From: Jeotgalicoccus meleagridis | Lineage (GTDB): Bacteria; Bacillota; Bacilli; Staphylococcales; Salinicoccaceae | Direction of reading: 5' to 3' | Length of the DNA stretch: 64,000 nucleotides | NCBI RefSeq assembly: GCF_903994045.1 | Contig: NZ_CAJEWD010000003.1 | Coordinates: forward strand, 124,001 to 188,000 | Shown here: piece after piece, positions 51,215 to 61,369 of the stretch | Numbering within the stretch: the stretch's first letter is position 1 | Layout of the letters: each line of letters opens with the position of its first letter | Position numbers and translations under genes: made by a program | The notes under the pieces: model-generated | Told to the model about the DNA's origin: nothing | Database searches by the model: none | What the model saw: the letters and a program-made list of their open reading frames with translations, nothing else

Positions 51215-51547
51215 TTAAATCGGTTCACTTCTTATATGAAACCTGACTCCACGAGGGCCTTCAACACTGAACATTCCACCAATACCTTTAACTACATCTA
51301 CAGTAATCTGTGTATGTTTCCAATATTCGTATTGCTTTTGATTCATATAAAAAGGTACACCTTCAATATCTCCTAAATATACATCGACATTTCCAATAAT
51401 CATCATTTCTTTTTTTAAACACATGGGACTGGAGCCGTCACAGCAGCCTCCGGATTGATGGAAGATCAATTCTCCATGTTCTTTTTTTAATTCATTAATG
51501 AGTGATTTGGCCGCTTCAGTTGCTTGTACTTTTTCAAGTACCGCCAT
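51215..51547 (-). CDS. DUF779 protein, aldehyde-dehydrogenase partner
   Basis: Soluble 110-aa protein of the DUF779 family, marked by HQSGGCCDGSSPMCL (three Cys, about 30-44) and MFSVEGPRGVRFHIR. It is encoded immediately after the ALDH with a one-base junction (TAAATG). DUF779 genes regularly follow AldA/ExaC-type dehydrogenases; the Cys cluster may bind metal or serve redox, but no activity is established. Confidence 0.85.
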   Translation of the reverse strand: MAVLEKVQATEAAKSLINELKKEHGELIFHQSGGCCDGSSPMCLKKEMMIIGNVDVYLGDIEGVPFYMNQKQYEYWKHTQITVDVVKGIGGMFSVEGPRGVRFHIRSEPI

Positions 51548-53068
51548 TTAGAAGAAACCTTTTGGTGATTCACTATAGCTCACTAAAAGATTCTTAGTTT
51601 GCTGGTAGTGTTCTAACATCATCTTATGATTCTCTCGGCCAATACCACTCATCTTATATCCGCCGAAAGCAGCGTGTGCTGGATAATCATGGTAAGTATT
51701 TACCCACACACGTCCAGCTTGGATTGCACGTCCTAATCTATATGCTCTATTCTGACTTCTAGTCCATACTCCCGCACCTAAGCCGTATAGTGTATCATTG
51801 GCAATTTCAATTGCTTCGTCATCATCTTTATAAGTTGCAACTGCAAGTACTGGTCCAAAAATTTCTTCTTGGAAGATTCTCATCTTGTTATTTCCTTTAA
51901 AGATTGTTGGTTCAAAGTAGTAACCATTCGAAAGCTCCCCTTCGATTTCTTTTATATTACCTCCAGTAAGAATCTCTGCCCCTTCTTTTCGCCCAATGTC
52001 TAAGTAAGATGCAATTTTCTCTTTTTGTTCATTAGATGTTTGTGCACCCATCATAGTATTCGGGTCAAGAGGATTACCGACTTTAATTTGTTCAACACGT
52101 TTAATTACACGTTCCATAAAGTCATCAAAGATATCTTCATGAACTAAGGCTCTTGAAGGACATGTACAAACTTCCCCTTGGTTTAAGGCAAACATGACCA
52201 GACCTTCTATCGCTTTATCTAGATATTCATCATCTTCGTCCATGACGTCTTTAGCAAAGATATTTGGCGATTTACCGCCTAATTCTAAAGTGACAGGTAT
52301 GATGTTTTGACTGGCGTTTTGCATGATAATTCGTCCAGTTGTTGTTTCACCGGTAAAGGCAATTTTATTGATTCCTGAATGTGTCGCCAGAGCTTGTCCT
52401 GCCTCTGAACCAAAACCGTTAACAATATTTAAAACACCTTTTGGTAGTAAATCTTCAATCAGTTCTACAAGGTGTAAAATAGTCGTTGGTGTTTGTTCCG
52501 CTGGCTTTAAGACAATTGAATTCCCTGCTGCTAGTGCAGGTGCAATTTTCCAAGTCGCCATCAGTAATGGAAAGTTCCATGGAATAATTTGTCCTACAAC
52601 GCCTAGAGGTTCATGGTAATGATAAGCAACAGTATCATTGTCTATCTGTGATATACCACCTTCTTGCGCTCTAATTACTCCCGCGAAATATCTAAAGTGA
52701 TCAACAACAAGTGGTAAATCTGCATTCAAGGTTTCTCTTACTGCTTTACCATTTTCAAAAGTCTCTAATACAGCAAGCTCCTCTAAATGTTCTTCCACAC
52801 GGTCAGCAATCTTCAGTAAAATATTACTTCTTTCTGTCGGTGATGTTAAGCCCCAAGATTTCTGTGCTTCTTTAGCCGCCTCTACTGCCTTGTCTACATC
52901 TGCTTCTTTCGAACGCGGCACCTTAGATACTACTTCTCCAATCACTGGTGATTCGTTATCAAAGTATTCACTATCTAACGGTGGTGTCCACTCTCCTCCA
53001 ATGTAGTTCTCATATTGATTCTTAATTCTGTACTTAGCGCCATCTTTATTCGGAAATTCAAAGACCAT
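51548..53068 (-). CDS. aldA: Aldehyde dehydrogenase AldA/ExaC-like
   Basis: NAD-dependent ALDH of 506 aa: [34 protein letters not shown], the general base in [11 protein letters not shown], the catalytic Cys in [13 protein letters not shown] and the C-terminal [13 protein letters not shown]. The CTC segment, length and DUF779 partner match staphylococcal AldA and acetaldehyde dehydrogenase AcoD/ExaC. AAGGAGG precedes the ATG. Confidence 0.92.
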   Translation of the reverse strand: MVFEFPNKDGAKYRIKNQYENYIGGEWTPPLDSEYFDNESPVIGEVVSKVPRSKEADVDKAVEAAKEAQKSWGLTSPTERSNILLKIADRVEEHLEELAVLETFENGKAVRETLNADLPLVVDHFRYFAGVIRAQEGGISQIDNDTVAYHYHEPLGVVGQIIPWNFPLLMATWKIAPALAAGNSIVLKPAEQTPTTILHLVELIEDLLPKGVLNIVNGFGSEAGQALATHSGINKIAFTGETTTGRIIMQNASQNIIPVTLELGGKSPNIFAKDVMDEDDEYLDKAIEGLVMFALNQGEVCTCPSRALVHEDIFDDFMERVIKRVEQIKVGNPLDPNTMMGAQTSNEQKEKIASYLDIGRKEGAEILTGGNIKEIEGELSNGYYFEPTIFKGNNKMRIFQEEIFGPVLAVATYKDDDEAIEIANDTLYGLGAGVWTRSQNRAYRLGRAIQAGRVWVNTYHDYPAHAAFGGYKMSGIGRENHKMMLEHYQQTKNLLVSYSESPKGFF

Positions 53069-53259
53069 TTTACAACCTCCTTGTTAATTTAATTCATCTC
53101 CATTTTAACTAAATTTACTGATAAATGTAAAGGCTTTCAATTTACAGATAATTTATCCTGTGTTACATTTTTACTAGTTAATTATTGGTAATCGTTCGCA
53201 TCTATATAAATTTTCATATAGAATATAAATATAAAAGTGTGATGAGGAGGAGCGGATTT

Positions 53260-53598
53260 ATGAGAGCTGAACTCACAAAATTCAAGGTTAAAGAGGGTAA
53301 GAGCGCCCTAGTTGATGAGTGGATTCAATATATGCAGAACAATATGGATGATGTCTTATTGAATCTTGAAGGCGAAAAAATGTATGTAGAGACGATCTTT
53401 AGAGAGGTCTTTATGGATGTTGAATACTTATACTGGTACAGTCTTCAGTCTGATAATCATGAAACTATTGTCGACGAAGACCTTGATGAAAAACATCTTG
53501 AGTATATGGATGCATGTATTGATAAAACTTTTAGACCTGCTGATATGCAAGCTGAAGTTATGATGTTACCTGACCATATCAAGAAATTTATGAGATAA
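53260..53598 (+). CDS. DUF6176-like small protein
   Basis: Soluble acidic protein of about 112 aa: MRAELTKFKVKEGKSALVDE, EGEKMYVETIFREV, YLYWYSLQ. This looks like a ferredoxin-like alpha/beta monooxygenase-type fold and matches DUF6176 as far as I can judge. The start is the ATG at 53260, after GAGGAGG; the upstream extension to 53185 is non-coding. It is a single gene with a terminator directly after it. Function unknown. Confidence 0.72.
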   Translation: MRAELTKFKVKEGKSALVDEWIQYMQNNMDDVLLNLEGEKMYVETIFREVFMDVEYLYWYSLQSDNHETIVDEDLDEKHLEYMDACIDKTFRPADMQAEVMMLPDHIKKFMR

Positions 53599-53634
53599 AC
53601 AAAAGCCGATTATCGCTTGATAATCGGCTTTTGT
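53599..53634. terminator. Bidirectional terminator
   Basis: Perfect 16-bp stem (53599-53614 with 53619-53634) and 4-nt loop; it also ends the facing rib operon. Confidence 0.9.
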
Positions 53635-53636
53635 TT

Positions 53637-54098
53637 TTATATATTTTTTAATTTATTTGCCATTTCTATAGCAGTAATAGCTGCCTCAGAACCTTTATTA
53701 CCCACCTTAACTCCTGCACGGTCTATGGCTTGCTCAATATTTTCCGTTGTAATTACTCCAAAAATCACTGGAATGCCTGTCGTTATACTAGCATTACTAA
53801 TACCTTTCGCTGCTTCAGCACAGACATAATCATAGTGACTAGTTGCACCTCTAATAACACAACCAAGCGTTATAACGCTATCATAACGCCCTGTCTCTGC
53901 AAGTTTCTTAGCTGCTAGTGGTAGTTCAAAAGCACCTGGTACATGCAGAGAGTCAATATTGCTTGCCGTTACTCCATATTTCAAGAGAGTATGCTCTGCT
54001 CCTTTTAATAATTGCTCTGTTATAAAGCCATTGAATTCTGAAGTTACAATTGCAATCTTTAAATTTTCTCCATTCATAGATCCTTGAATTACATTCAT
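53637..54098 (-). CDS. ribH: 6,7-dimethyl-8-ribityllumazine synthase
   Basis: Penultimate step of riboflavin synthesis; forms icosahedral or pentameric shells. The 153-aa protein has [43 protein letters not shown] (catalytic His) and a late Arg/Lys-rich helix. AAGGAG precedes the ATG. Last gene of the FMN-riboswitch operon. Confidence 0.96.
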   Translation of the reverse strand: MNVIQGSMNGENLKIAIVTSEFNGFITEQLLKGAEHTLLKYGVTASNIDSLHVPGAFELPLAAKKLAETGRYDSVITLGCVIRGATSHYDYVCAEAAKGISNASITTGIPVIFGVITTENIEQAIDRAGVKVGNKGSEAAITAIEMANKLKNI

Positions 54099-54111
54099 AC
54101 GATTATCTCCT

Positions 54112-55281
54112 TTAAAGTAAGTGTCCTAACTTTTCTCTTTTTGTATTTAAGTACGATGAGTTATATTCATTGCCAGAAACAATATGGGCTTCTCGATTTA
54201 CCACAATACCTTCTTGTCTTAAGCCATCAATCTTTTTAGGATTATTAGATAGTAGTGTAACTTCTCTAAGGCCTAAATGTTTTAACATTGCTGCTGCGAC
54301 ATCGTATGTTCTTAAATCTGCATCAAATCCTAAATGTTCATTGGCTGCTACAGTGTCATAACCTTCTTCTATATACTCATAGGCCTTTAATTTATTAGCT
54401 AAGCCAATCCCTCGACCTTCTTGCCTCATGTAAAGGATCACACCATCTTCTTTAGCAATAATTTTTAAAGCTAAGTCTAATTGTTCTCCACAATCACAGC
54501 GTGCACTCTTAAAAACATCTCCAGTGAGGCATTCTGAATGAATTCTAACTTTCATCTTGTCTTTTATCTCACCATGCACCAATGCGATATGTTCCTTACC
54601 TTGTCCATCTGTATATCCATACATTTTAAAATTACCATATGCAGTTGGCATGTTGACAGTTGCTTCGTGCTGAACTAGTGTCTTATTTTCAATATACGAT
54701 TTTAAGTCTTCAATGCTGATCATTTTAAGTCCATGTTTTTCTTTATACACTTCTAAATCATCTAGGCGTGCCATGGTGCCATCTTCATTCATAATTTCAC
54801 AAATCACACCAACAGAATTTGCGCCAGAAAGTTTTGCTAGGTCCACTGCTGCTTCAGTATGCCCTTGTCTTTGTCTTACACCCCCATCTTTAGCAATCAA
54901 TGGGAACACATGACCGGGCTGATTAAAATCGTGTGTTGTTACATTTTTATCTGTGAGAGCTTTTATTGTTTCAAATCGCTCATAAGCACTAATGCCCGTC
55001 GTTGAACTCACATGATCAATCGAGATTGTAAATGCGGTTTTAAACTCATCACTATTATGAGTAACCATTGGTATTAAACCAGCATTTTTTGCTATGTCAC
55101 TGGAAATTGGCGCACATATTAATCCCCTAGCATGTGTAGCCATAAAGTTAATTGCTTCTGCATCAATATAGTCAGCAATCCCAACTAAGTCGCCTTCATT
55201 TTCTCTATTTTCATCATCAGTGACTATGATTAATTCACCTTTTTTGAGCGCAGTCAGTGCACTATCAACGGAATCAAACAT
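54112..55281 (-). CDS. ribBA: Bifunctional DHBP synthase / GTP cyclohydrolase II
   Basis: Fusion of about 389 aa. The N-terminal RibB domain (1-200) has [31 protein letters not shown]. The C-terminal RibA domain has [21 protein letters not shown] (zinc Cys set) and [16 protein letters not shown]. The start is the ATG at 55281, 6-7 bp after AGTAGGTG, overlapping the ribE end; a GTG nine bases earlier is less likely. Confidence 0.95.
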   Translation of the reverse strand: MFDSVDSALTALKKGELIIVTDDENRENEGDLVGIADYIDAEAINFMATHARGLICAPISSDIAKNAGLIPMVTHNSDEFKTAFTISIDHVSSTTGISAYERFETIKALTDKNVTTHDFNQPGHVFPLIAKDGGVRQRQGHTEAAVDLAKLSGANSVGVICEIMNEDGTMARLDDLEVYKEKHGLKMISIEDLKSYIENKTLVQHEATVNMPTAYGNFKMYGYTDGQGKEHIALVHGEIKDKMKVRIHSECLTGDVFKSARCDCGEQLDLALKIIAKEDGVILYMRQEGRGIGLANKLKAYEYIEEGYDTVAANEHLGFDADLRTYDVAAAMLKHLGLREVTLLSNNPKKIDGLRQEGIVVNREAHIVSGNEYNSSYLNTKREKLGHLL

Positions 55282-55888
55282 GTAGCTCACCTACTTTTCC
55301 ATTAGTCCTCAGATGCTCGACATGTTTTATAATCATATCTGTTTCAATATTTACAGCATCTCCATGTGTTCTGTAGATGATATTAGTTTCTTTTTGAGTT
55401 TCAGGAATAATATTAACTGTGATTGTATTCTGCTTATGATCCACAGCAAAGAGTGTTAAGCTGATGCCATCTAGAGTGACTGAGCCCCTTTCAACCATAT
55501 ATTTCATAAGAGACTCCTGACATTTAAACTTTAATACTAAGGCAGCACCATCTTTCGCAATATCTATCACCTTTCCAGTCCCTTCAACATGTCCTGAAAC
55601 TAGATGACCACCTAATCTATCAGACAGTCTCATCGCTCGCTCCAAGTTAAGTAGGTCTCCTTCTTTCACTTGACTTAGATTAGTCAGTCGCTTGGTTTCA
55701 TTAATCACATCAACTGAAAAAGAGTGCTCTTTTAATTTCGTCACTGTTAGGCAGACACCGTTGATTGCAATTGAGTCTCCAATATCTAAATCATTAAATT
55801 TTGTATTTTTAATCTCAAAACTAGTCACTTGCTTTGTATTTTGGATGTTTAAAATTGGTGAAGTCGCTTCGATTAATCCTGTGAACAT
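55274..55888 (-). CDS. ribE: Riboflavin synthase alpha chain
   Basis: Trimeric enzyme dismutating two lumazines to riboflavin. The 204-aa protein starts [12 protein letters not shown] and holds two lumazine-binding repeats (about 1-97 and 98-195; [13 protein letters not shown] and [13 protein letters not shown], with SGHVEGTG between). It overlaps ribD by 16 bp, with AGGAGG before the ATG. Confidence 0.95.
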   Translation of the reverse strand: MFTGLIEATSPILNIQNTKQVTSFEIKNTKFNDLDIGDSIAINGVCLTVTKLKEHSFSVDVINETKRLTNLSQVKEGDLLNLERAMRLSDRLGGHLVSGHVEGTGKVIDIAKDGAALVLKFKCQESLMKYMVERGSVTLDGISLTLFAVDHKQNTITVNIIPETQKETNIIYRTHGDAVNIETDMIIKHVEHLRTNGKVGELHV

Positions 55889-56916
55889 TGTCGAGTCCTC
55901 CTGTAGGTAAGTTTTATGTCTGACTCGAGTTTTTCAACTTTGTGTAATATCAAATTATCAACAGTTACTTCTTTAGCTTGATGAATTTGATATTCAGAAT
56001 AACCAAATATTTTCGGGGCAATGTAAATAATGAGGTCGTCGAATAAGTTATTATTTAAAAATGAAGTCAGAATTGTTGAACCTCCCTCTACTAAAAGTGA
56101 ATGGATGCCTTCTTCTAAACAAATTTTTAGAATTTTATCCAACTCATATTCTCCGTAGTAGATTTGAAATTCATTTGAAAACTTCAAATTATCTTTATTT
56201 GTAGTAAATACTATTGGTTTTAATGGATGTTCAAATATATTAAGTTCTGACGATAAAAGTTTAGAACCTAACAAGATGACAGGTCTGATTTCTTTATCAA
56301 TAGCTGAAATGCGGACGGTTAAATGCGGATTATCTTTTAATAAGGTGTTGCCACCAATTAAAATACCATCATGTATGCTTCTAAGCAGATGAACATCTTT
56401 CCTAGACTGTTCATTGCTCACCCAATAGCTATCACCATTTTCCCGTGCAATTTTGCCATCTAAGGTCATCGCCGTCTTCAAAGTGATAAATGGTCTGTCT
56501 TCTTTTAATTTAATATTAAATGGACGGTATAATTCAAAAATTTTAGGATGTTGAAGAAGGATTACTTCTATGCCATGAGCTTTTAATACTTTGAGACCGT
56601 CTACCTTACTATTGTGGTCACAAGAGGCGTAAAATACACGCTTTATTCCAGCTTCGATGAGTGCATCTGTACAAGGTGGCGTTTTACCATGATGTGAGCA
56701 CGGTTCTAAAGTGACATAAATGTCTGCTCCTTTTGGTGATTCTGTACAAGCTTTTAAAGCAGCTCGTTCCGCGTGATTTTCTCCTTCTTTTAAATGTGCT
56801 CCAATACCAATGACACGTCCATTTTTGACAATTACCGCACCCACTGGTGGGTTGGCACCTGTTTGACCATATACCGTTTCTGCTAAAGAAACCGCTAAAT
56901 TCATATACTGGTTCAA
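55873..56916 (-). CDS. ribD: Bifunctional diaminohydroxyphosphoribosylaminopyrimidine deaminase / reductase
   Basis: 347-aa fusion: N-terminal deaminase (zinc ligands HAERAAL and PCSHHGKTPPC, about 48-85) and C-terminal NADPH reductase (LKTAMTLDGKIA, LVEGGSTILTSFL). Translation appears to begin at TTG (56916), 7 bp after AGGAGG; the first ATG lies 12 bp further and too far from that site. It is the first gene of the operon behind the FMN riboswitch. Confidence 0.94.
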   Translation of the reverse strand: MNQYMNLAVSLAETVYGQTGANPPVGAVIVKNGRVIGIGAHLKEGENHAERAALKACTESPKGADIYVTLEPCSHHGKTPPCTDALIEAGIKRVFYASCDHNSKVDGLKVLKAHGIEVILLQHPKIFELYRPFNIKLKEDRPFITLKTAMTLDGKIARENGDSYWVSNEQSRKDVHLLRSIHDGILIGGNTLLKDNPHLTVRISAIDKEIRPVILLGSKLLSSELNIFEHPLKPIVFTTNKDNLKFSNEFQIYYGEYELDKILKICLEEGIHSLLVEGGSTILTSFLNNNLFDDLIIYIAPKIFGYSEYQIHQAKEVTVDNLILHKVEKLESDIKLTYRRTRQCSQD

Positions 56917-56938
56917 GTTTTACCTCCTGAATTAAAAA

Positions 56939-56966
56939 AGCGCCGATGGATATATCCATCGGCGCT
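56939..56966 (-). terminator. FMN-riboswitch terminator
   Basis: 28-bp perfect palindrome with GC-rich arms (AGCGCCGATGGA), followed on the minus strand by TTTTTT, just before the ribD ribosome site. It is the off-state terminator of the RFN leader. Confidence 0.9.
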
Positions 56967-57042
56967 AATAATGTATGCTAAATAACACTGTTAAAATTAA
57001 CAAGGTTAAATAAACGTAGTTGTAGTACTACGCTGTGCTCAT

Positions 57043-57168
57043 TATTCTTTCTACCATCCAGACTATACTGTCGGCTTCAGATTTTCACTGAATCAGCCAT
57101 GCATGAAACATGCACAGGTCGCGGGCTATCACCGCCGGTTGGGAATTTCACCCTGCCCCGAAAGAATT
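57043..57168 (-). ncRNA. FMN riboswitch (RFN element)
   Basis: Minus strand reads TCTTTCGGGGCAGGGTGAAA, then TTCCCAACCGGCGGTGATAG, CCCGCGA, a variable hairpin, and GAAGCCGACAGTATAGTC with the closing GAAAGAAT of P1. This is the canonical RFN core. With FMN bound, the downstream terminator should form and stop ribDEBAH transcription. Confidence 0.96.
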
Positions 57169-57306
57169 GTATTCAGTTGAAAAACTCTGTCTAAACTATA
57201 GTACATTACTCAGAAAAAGACAAGATTACTAGCTCAGACCAAGTGAACCATGAATATATCCGCTTATTATAGGGAATAGTCGAACAAGAAAATTGGGGGC
57301 GATGAA

Positions 57307-58725
57307 ATGACAAATCTTGAAGATAAATTAGCTGAATTAAGTAGAGAAACTCACACTCAAGGTATACCACTCATGATTGTAATTGAAGGTGCTCCTGCCT
57401 CAGGTAAATCTAGACTTGCTAATGCTTTATATATGACCCTAGATGCAAAATATACGAATTTCATAGCCAATAGACCACCTAGAGAGTCATATTTACGCTA
57501 TCCTTTTTTACATCGTTATTGGTATCATTTGCCTAAAAGCGGGGATATAAATATACATTTTAGAAGTTGGTACTCTCAACTGATAGAACAAAAGGATTAC
57601 CATCATACACATAACTTAAGAACAGATTTACCAGAGCTTGAAGCGGACATAGATAATTTTGAGAACACCTTAGTTAATAATGGCTATGAAATTATTAAGC
57701 TATATATCGATACGGATGAAAAAGCAAGAGAGCATCATATTGATAAACTAAAATCGAACCCTATACTACGCTGGAAAGCTGAAGAATTCCAAGAACAATT
57801 GATCCACCATGACTATGAAAAAGAAATGAGCTATTTTTTAAATAAAAAGACCGTTAGTCCTTGGTCAATCATCCATTTTCATAAAAAATCTCAAGCCATT
57901 GATGATATGTATAAAGTCATCATTCAAAGACTCCAGAAGCGCCTTGAGTATGAAAAAGACAAACAGACAGAAAGAATTAATGGTGATTTTTCTAATAACT
58001 TTAAGACAAAATTATTTAACTTTGACTTTGCAAACGAAAAAATTGATAAGCAAGATTACAAAGAACGTCTATTAGAGCTTCAAGAAAGAATGCGAGAAAT
58101 ACAATTTCAACTCTATCAAGAAAAAGTGCCTTTGATTCTCGTTTACGAGGGAATGGATGCTGCTGGAAAGGGTGGAAATATTAAACGGACAAGAAAGCCT
58201 TTAGATCCAACAGGCTATACTAACAACGCTATTAGTGCCCCTACTGATATTGAGCTTCAACATCATTATCTCTGGCGTTTTCATAAGCGTATTCCACGCA
58301 CAGGCCATATCGCCTTCTTTGATAGGAGTTGGTACGGAAGAGTATTAGTTGAAAGAGTAGAAGGCTTAGCTAACCGAACAGAATGGCAACAAGCCTACAA
58401 AGAAATTAATGATTTCGAACAATCTCTTCACAACTCAAGAGCAATCATCATAAAATTTTTCTTATCCTTAGATAAAAACGAACAATTGAAACGCTTTAAA
58501 CAACGACAAGAAACGCCTGAAAAAGAGTGGAAAATTACTGCTGAAGATTGGCGTAATAGAGAAAAATGGGACTTATACTTAGAGGCATCTGAAGATATGA
58601 TTGAACATACATCAACTCTCTTTGCCCCTTGGTATGTTATCCCTGCTAATGACAAGCGCTATGCGAGAATTACTGCTTTAGAAACTATTATAAAAATATG
58701 TGAAGTTCATTTAAATGGAGTATAA
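57307..58725 (+). CDS. Two-domain PPK2-family polyphosphate kinase (polyP:AMP phosphotransferase-like)
   Basis: 472 aa made of two PPK2 folds. The N-terminal copy has EGAPASGKSRLANAL (about 27-41) but a weak lid; the C-terminal copy (about 245-470) is canonical: EGMDAAGKGGNIKR, and lid FFDRSWYGRVLVERVEG. In class II PPK2 the C-terminal domain transfers phosphate from polyphosphate to AMP, and the N-terminal one is structural. GGGGGCG precedes the ATG. Cytosolic; no ppk1/ppx nearby. Confidence 0.88.
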   Translation: MTNLEDKLAELSRETHTQGIPLMIVIEGAPASGKSRLANALYMTLDAKYTNFIANRPPRESYLRYPFLHRYWYHLPKSGDINIHFRSWYSQLIEQKDYHHTHNLRTDLPELEADIDNFENTLVNNGYEIIKLYIDTDEKAREHHIDKLKSNPILRWKAEEFQEQLIHHDYEKEMSYFLNKKTVSPWSIIHFHKKSQAIDDMYKVIIQRLQKRLEYEKDKQTERINGDFSNNFKTKLFNFDFANEKIDKQDYKERLLELQERMREIQFQLYQEKVPLILVYEGMDAAGKGGNIKRTRKPLDPTGYTNNAISAPTDIELQHHYLWRFHKRIPRTGHIAFFDRSWYGRVLVERVEGLANRTEWQQAYKEINDFEQSLHNSRAIIIKFFLSLDKNEQLKRFKQRQETPEKEWKITAEDWRNREKWDLYLEASEDMIEHTSTLFAPWYVIPANDKRYARITALETIIKICEVHLNGV

Positions 58726-58756
58726 TAAACCTAATCAACAAACTAGGGGGATTATC

Positions 58757-59485
58757 ATGAAGTATGTATTTTTAACAGGTACTAACAGAGGGTTAGGTCA
58801 GGCGGTCAGTCAAGCTTTGACTGATAGTCAAATAATCAGTATTACACGTAGCCCAGTAGAAGAAACAGGAAATATTTATAAATCATTTCAAGTCAGTTTC
58901 ACAGATACAGAAGAACTAGAAGATAAGTTGTCAGATATTTATACATCAATCAACCCTGAAGAGGGCGATGAAATTTATCTACTAAACATTGCTGGTTCAG
59001 TTAATCCGGTTAAATCATTAGCTAATCTCGGTGGTCAAGAGATGCTTGATAATTATAAAATAAACACACTTGCACCAACCTTACTTATTAAAGGTTTTGT
59101 GAAGCACTTTCAAGACTTCCAAGGTGAAAAAAGAATAGTGACAGTTTCAAGTGGTGCAGCAGTCAATGGTATTGAAGGCTGGGGTGCTTACTGTAGTTCA
59201 AAAGCTGCAATTGATATGGTGCACGATGTCTTAAGTAAAGAAAATAAACATCAAGCTAATAACGTTAAAAGCGCTATATTTTATCCTGGTGTTATCGATA
59301 CTGGTATGCAAGAAACAATCCGTTCTTCTGATATAGAAGAATTTCCTAACCTTGATCGTTTTAAAGAATATAAAGAAAATGATGTCTTAAGAGACGCTAA
59401 AGAAGTTGCTAACGCTTTAATTAAAGTTGTAACGTTAGACGATTTCGGTTCAGATGAAAGCTACAATGTAAAGGATTATATATAG
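58757..59485 (+). CDS. Short-chain dehydrogenase, sepiapterin/benzil-reductase-like
   Basis: Classical SDR of about 242 aa: cofactor motif TGTNRGLG (residues 7-14), NIAGSVNP, catalytic Ser in VSSGAAVNG and YCSSK (YxxxK), and a C-terminal PGVIDTGMQETIR. It resembles YueD/sepiapterin-reductase-like enzymes. The start is the ATG at 58757 behind GGGGG; the frame upstream overlaps the PPK2 end. It is followed by a hairpin, and then by a pterin dehydratase gene, so a pterin substrate is conceivable. Confidence 0.82.
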   Translation: MKYVFLTGTNRGLGQAVSQALTDSQIISITRSPVEETGNIYKSFQVSFTDTEELEDKLSDIYTSINPEEGDEIYLLNIAGSVNPVKSLANLGGQEMLDNYKINTLAPTLLIKGFVKHFQDFQGEKRIVTVSSGAAVNGIEGWGAYCSSKAAIDMVHDVLSKENKHQANNVKSAIFYPGVIDTGMQETIRSSDIEEFPNLDRFKEYKENDVLRDAKEVANALIKVVTLDDFGSDESYNVKDYI

Positions 59486-59491
59486 TATTTT

Positions 59492-59520
59492 ACCGTTATA
59501 ACGCATGTCGTTATAACGGT
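59492..59520 (+). terminator. Intrinsic terminator after the SDR gene
   Basis: ACCGTTATAACG / CGTTATAACGGT perfect 12-bp stem with a 5-nt loop, then TTTTGTTTTT. Confidence 0.88.
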
Positions 59521-59584
59521 TTTGTTTTTGTGTAGTCTCATAAATTTAGGGTATAGAATAATAAATATGATTAGGAGGAGTAAG

Positions 59585-59848
59585 ATGAATATTAAAGAAG
59601 AAGCTAAAAACTTAGAAGGTTGGACTTTAGAAGATGAGCGTATTATTAAAAAATTTAAGTTTGATACTTTCGTAGCAGGTATTGAGTTTGTTAATAAACT
59701 TGCAGAGTATGCTGAAGAGGTCCAGCACCACCCAGGTATTAGAATTAATTACTCTACCATTACAGTGATTTGGACAACATTCTCTACTCATGAACTAAAA
59801 GAAAAAGATATCGAAGGTGCTAAAGCTACAGATAAATTATATGGCTAG
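59585..59848 (+). CDS. Pterin-4a-carbinolamine dehydratase (PhhB/PCD)
   Basis: Small enzyme of about 87 aa that dehydrates 4a-hydroxytetrahydropterin. The signature EEVQHHPGIRINYSTITV contains the catalytic His pair, and ELKEKDIEGAKATDKL is the conserved C-terminal helix. The start is the ATG at 59585 with AGGAGG upstream. It is the first gene of a tight operon with the PK-like and PTPS-like genes. No aromatic amino-acid hydroxylase is in view, so its role in recycling is unclear. Confidence 0.9.
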   Translation: MNIKEEAKNLEGWTLEDERIIKKFKFDTFVAGIEFVNKLAEYAEEVQHHPGIRINYSTITVIWTTFSTHELKEKDIEGAKATDKLYG

Positions 59849-59860
59849 TAGGTGAATCAT

Positions 59861-61354
59861 GTGAATAATGATGCCGTTTATTTATTAGGTGAAGTTAGAA
59901 AAATACGACAAGATGTTTTACAAAAATCCCGAAAACTTCTACAAGACTGGGATATAGACAATGCGAATAGTGACTACAAAGACAGTCTTATTAATTTGGC
60001 AAATTATATCGCATTTAGAAGCGAAGATCACAGACAAATACAAAATGACTTGATTCCTTGGGGAGTTTCATCTTTAGGACGCTTAGAACCAAACGTTCTA
60101 AATAGCCTTGATGCAGTAATTAAAACTCTAGGCTATATCGTGGGACAAGACCAAACAGACACTGATTATCATGTATACAAAGATGGAGAAGATCGACATA
60201 GTAAGTTAAACCACAACACAGAAGTACTATTAGGGCGAGTACCAGATAATCGTCAAACTCACATCATGGTGACTATGCCTAGTATAGCAAGTCATGATTA
60301 CGAACTTGTTGAATCACTTATGAAAAATGGTATGAATACTGCTCGCATCAACTGTGCACATGATGATAAAAATATATGGGGAGAAATGATCACAAATATT
60401 GAGAAAGCATGTCGAAATACAGGAAAGTCTTGTAAAATCCTGATGGACATAAGTGGTCCAAAGGTACGCATTAAAAATTTATTAACATCAAAAAGAAATC
60501 CTAAACTAAAACTTGGAGAACTTTTTCTTTTATCTAATCAAGAAGCCATGACACTTCCGTCAAATATAGAAATTGCAGTCAACACAACTGTACCTGACGC
60601 CTTAAAAAATGTTGAACTTGGGCAGTTAATTAAGATTGATGATGGAACTGTTGAGGCTGTTGTTAAGGCAGTGATTGATGAAGGATTTTTATTAGAAGTG
60701 ACGAAAGCCTCAAAAGAAAAAGGTATCAAAATTAAAACTGAAAAAGGCGTAAATTTTCCTGATTTAGACATTGATTTAAACATTTTAACTGACAAAGATT
60801 TAGAAGATTTAACTTTTGCGAGTCAGCATGCAGACATCATTGCATTTTCTTTTGTTAAAAGTAAAGATGATATGGCTTATATTGAAAAAGTATTATCAAA
60901 ATCACTTCCTAGACAGAGGAAGGACTTGCCAATTGTTGCTAAGATAGAGACTGTAGAAGCAATCAAAGCTTTTCCTGAGATTATAGCAGAAGCCGCTTCA
61001 AAACGTCCTTTTGGAATTATGTTAGCAAGAGGGGACTTGGCTGTTGAAATCGGCTATGAGAGACTCAGTGAAATACAAGAGGAGTTACTATGGATTTGTG
61101 AGGCAGCTCATATTCCAATGATATGGGCAACACAGGTCTTAGAATCTCTTATAAAAAATGGCATTCCGACTCGCTCTGAAATTTCCGATGTAGTTGCTGG
61201 TGCTAGAGCAGAGTGTATCATGCTAAACAAGGGTGATTATATTGTAGAAGGTGTTAAAACTGTCGATGACATACTAAGTAAGAGTGAAGGTCATAACTAT
61301 AAAAAAACTGCTATGTTAAGAGCGTTAAATATATCTAAAAACTTATTTAGCTAA
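59861..61354 (+). CDS. Divergent pyruvate-kinase-like barrel protein with N-terminal extension
   Basis: 497-aa protein. Residues ~1-130 form a helical extension absent from standard PykA. Then a PK barrel follows: MVTMPSIASHD (for TIGP), NGMNTARINCAHD, ILMDISGPKVRI, IVAKIETVEAI, MLARGDLAVEIG and ATQVLESLIKNGIPTRSEISD. The usual SGET/KYP stretch is replaced by MLNKGDYIVEGV, and the C-terminal allosteric domain is missing. A GTG at 59861 follows AGGTG. Whether it makes pyruvate is doubtful; it sits between two pterin-family genes. Confidence 0.75.
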   Translation: MNNDAVYLLGEVRKIRQDVLQKSRKLLQDWDIDNANSDYKDSLINLANYIAFRSEDHRQIQNDLIPWGVSSLGRLEPNVLNSLDAVIKTLGYIVGQDQTDTDYHVYKDGEDRHSKLNHNTEVLLGRVPDNRQTHIMVTMPSIASHDYELVESLMKNGMNTARINCAHDDKNIWGEMITNIEKACRNTGKSCKILMDISGPKVRIKNLLTSKRNPKLKLGELFLLSNQEAMTLPSNIEIAVNTTVPDALKNVELGQLIKIDDGTVEAVVKAVIDEGFLLEVTKASKEKGIKIKTEKGVNFPDLDIDLNILTDKDLEDLTFASQHADIIAFSFVKSKDDMAYIEKVLSKSLPRQRKDLPIVAKIETVEAIKAFPEIIAEAASKRPFGIMLARGDLAVEIGYERLSEIQEELLWICEAAHIPMIWATQVLESLIKNGIPTRSEISDVVAGARAECIMLNKGDYIVEGVKTVDDILSKSEGHNYKKTAMLRALNISKNLFS

Positions 61355-61369
61355 GAAAAGGATGATTTC

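Noticed and set aside
56684-56959. 91-codon minus-strand frame overlapping the ribD start
   Set aside because: Out of frame with ribD, composition not protein-like, and runs into the riboswitch terminator.
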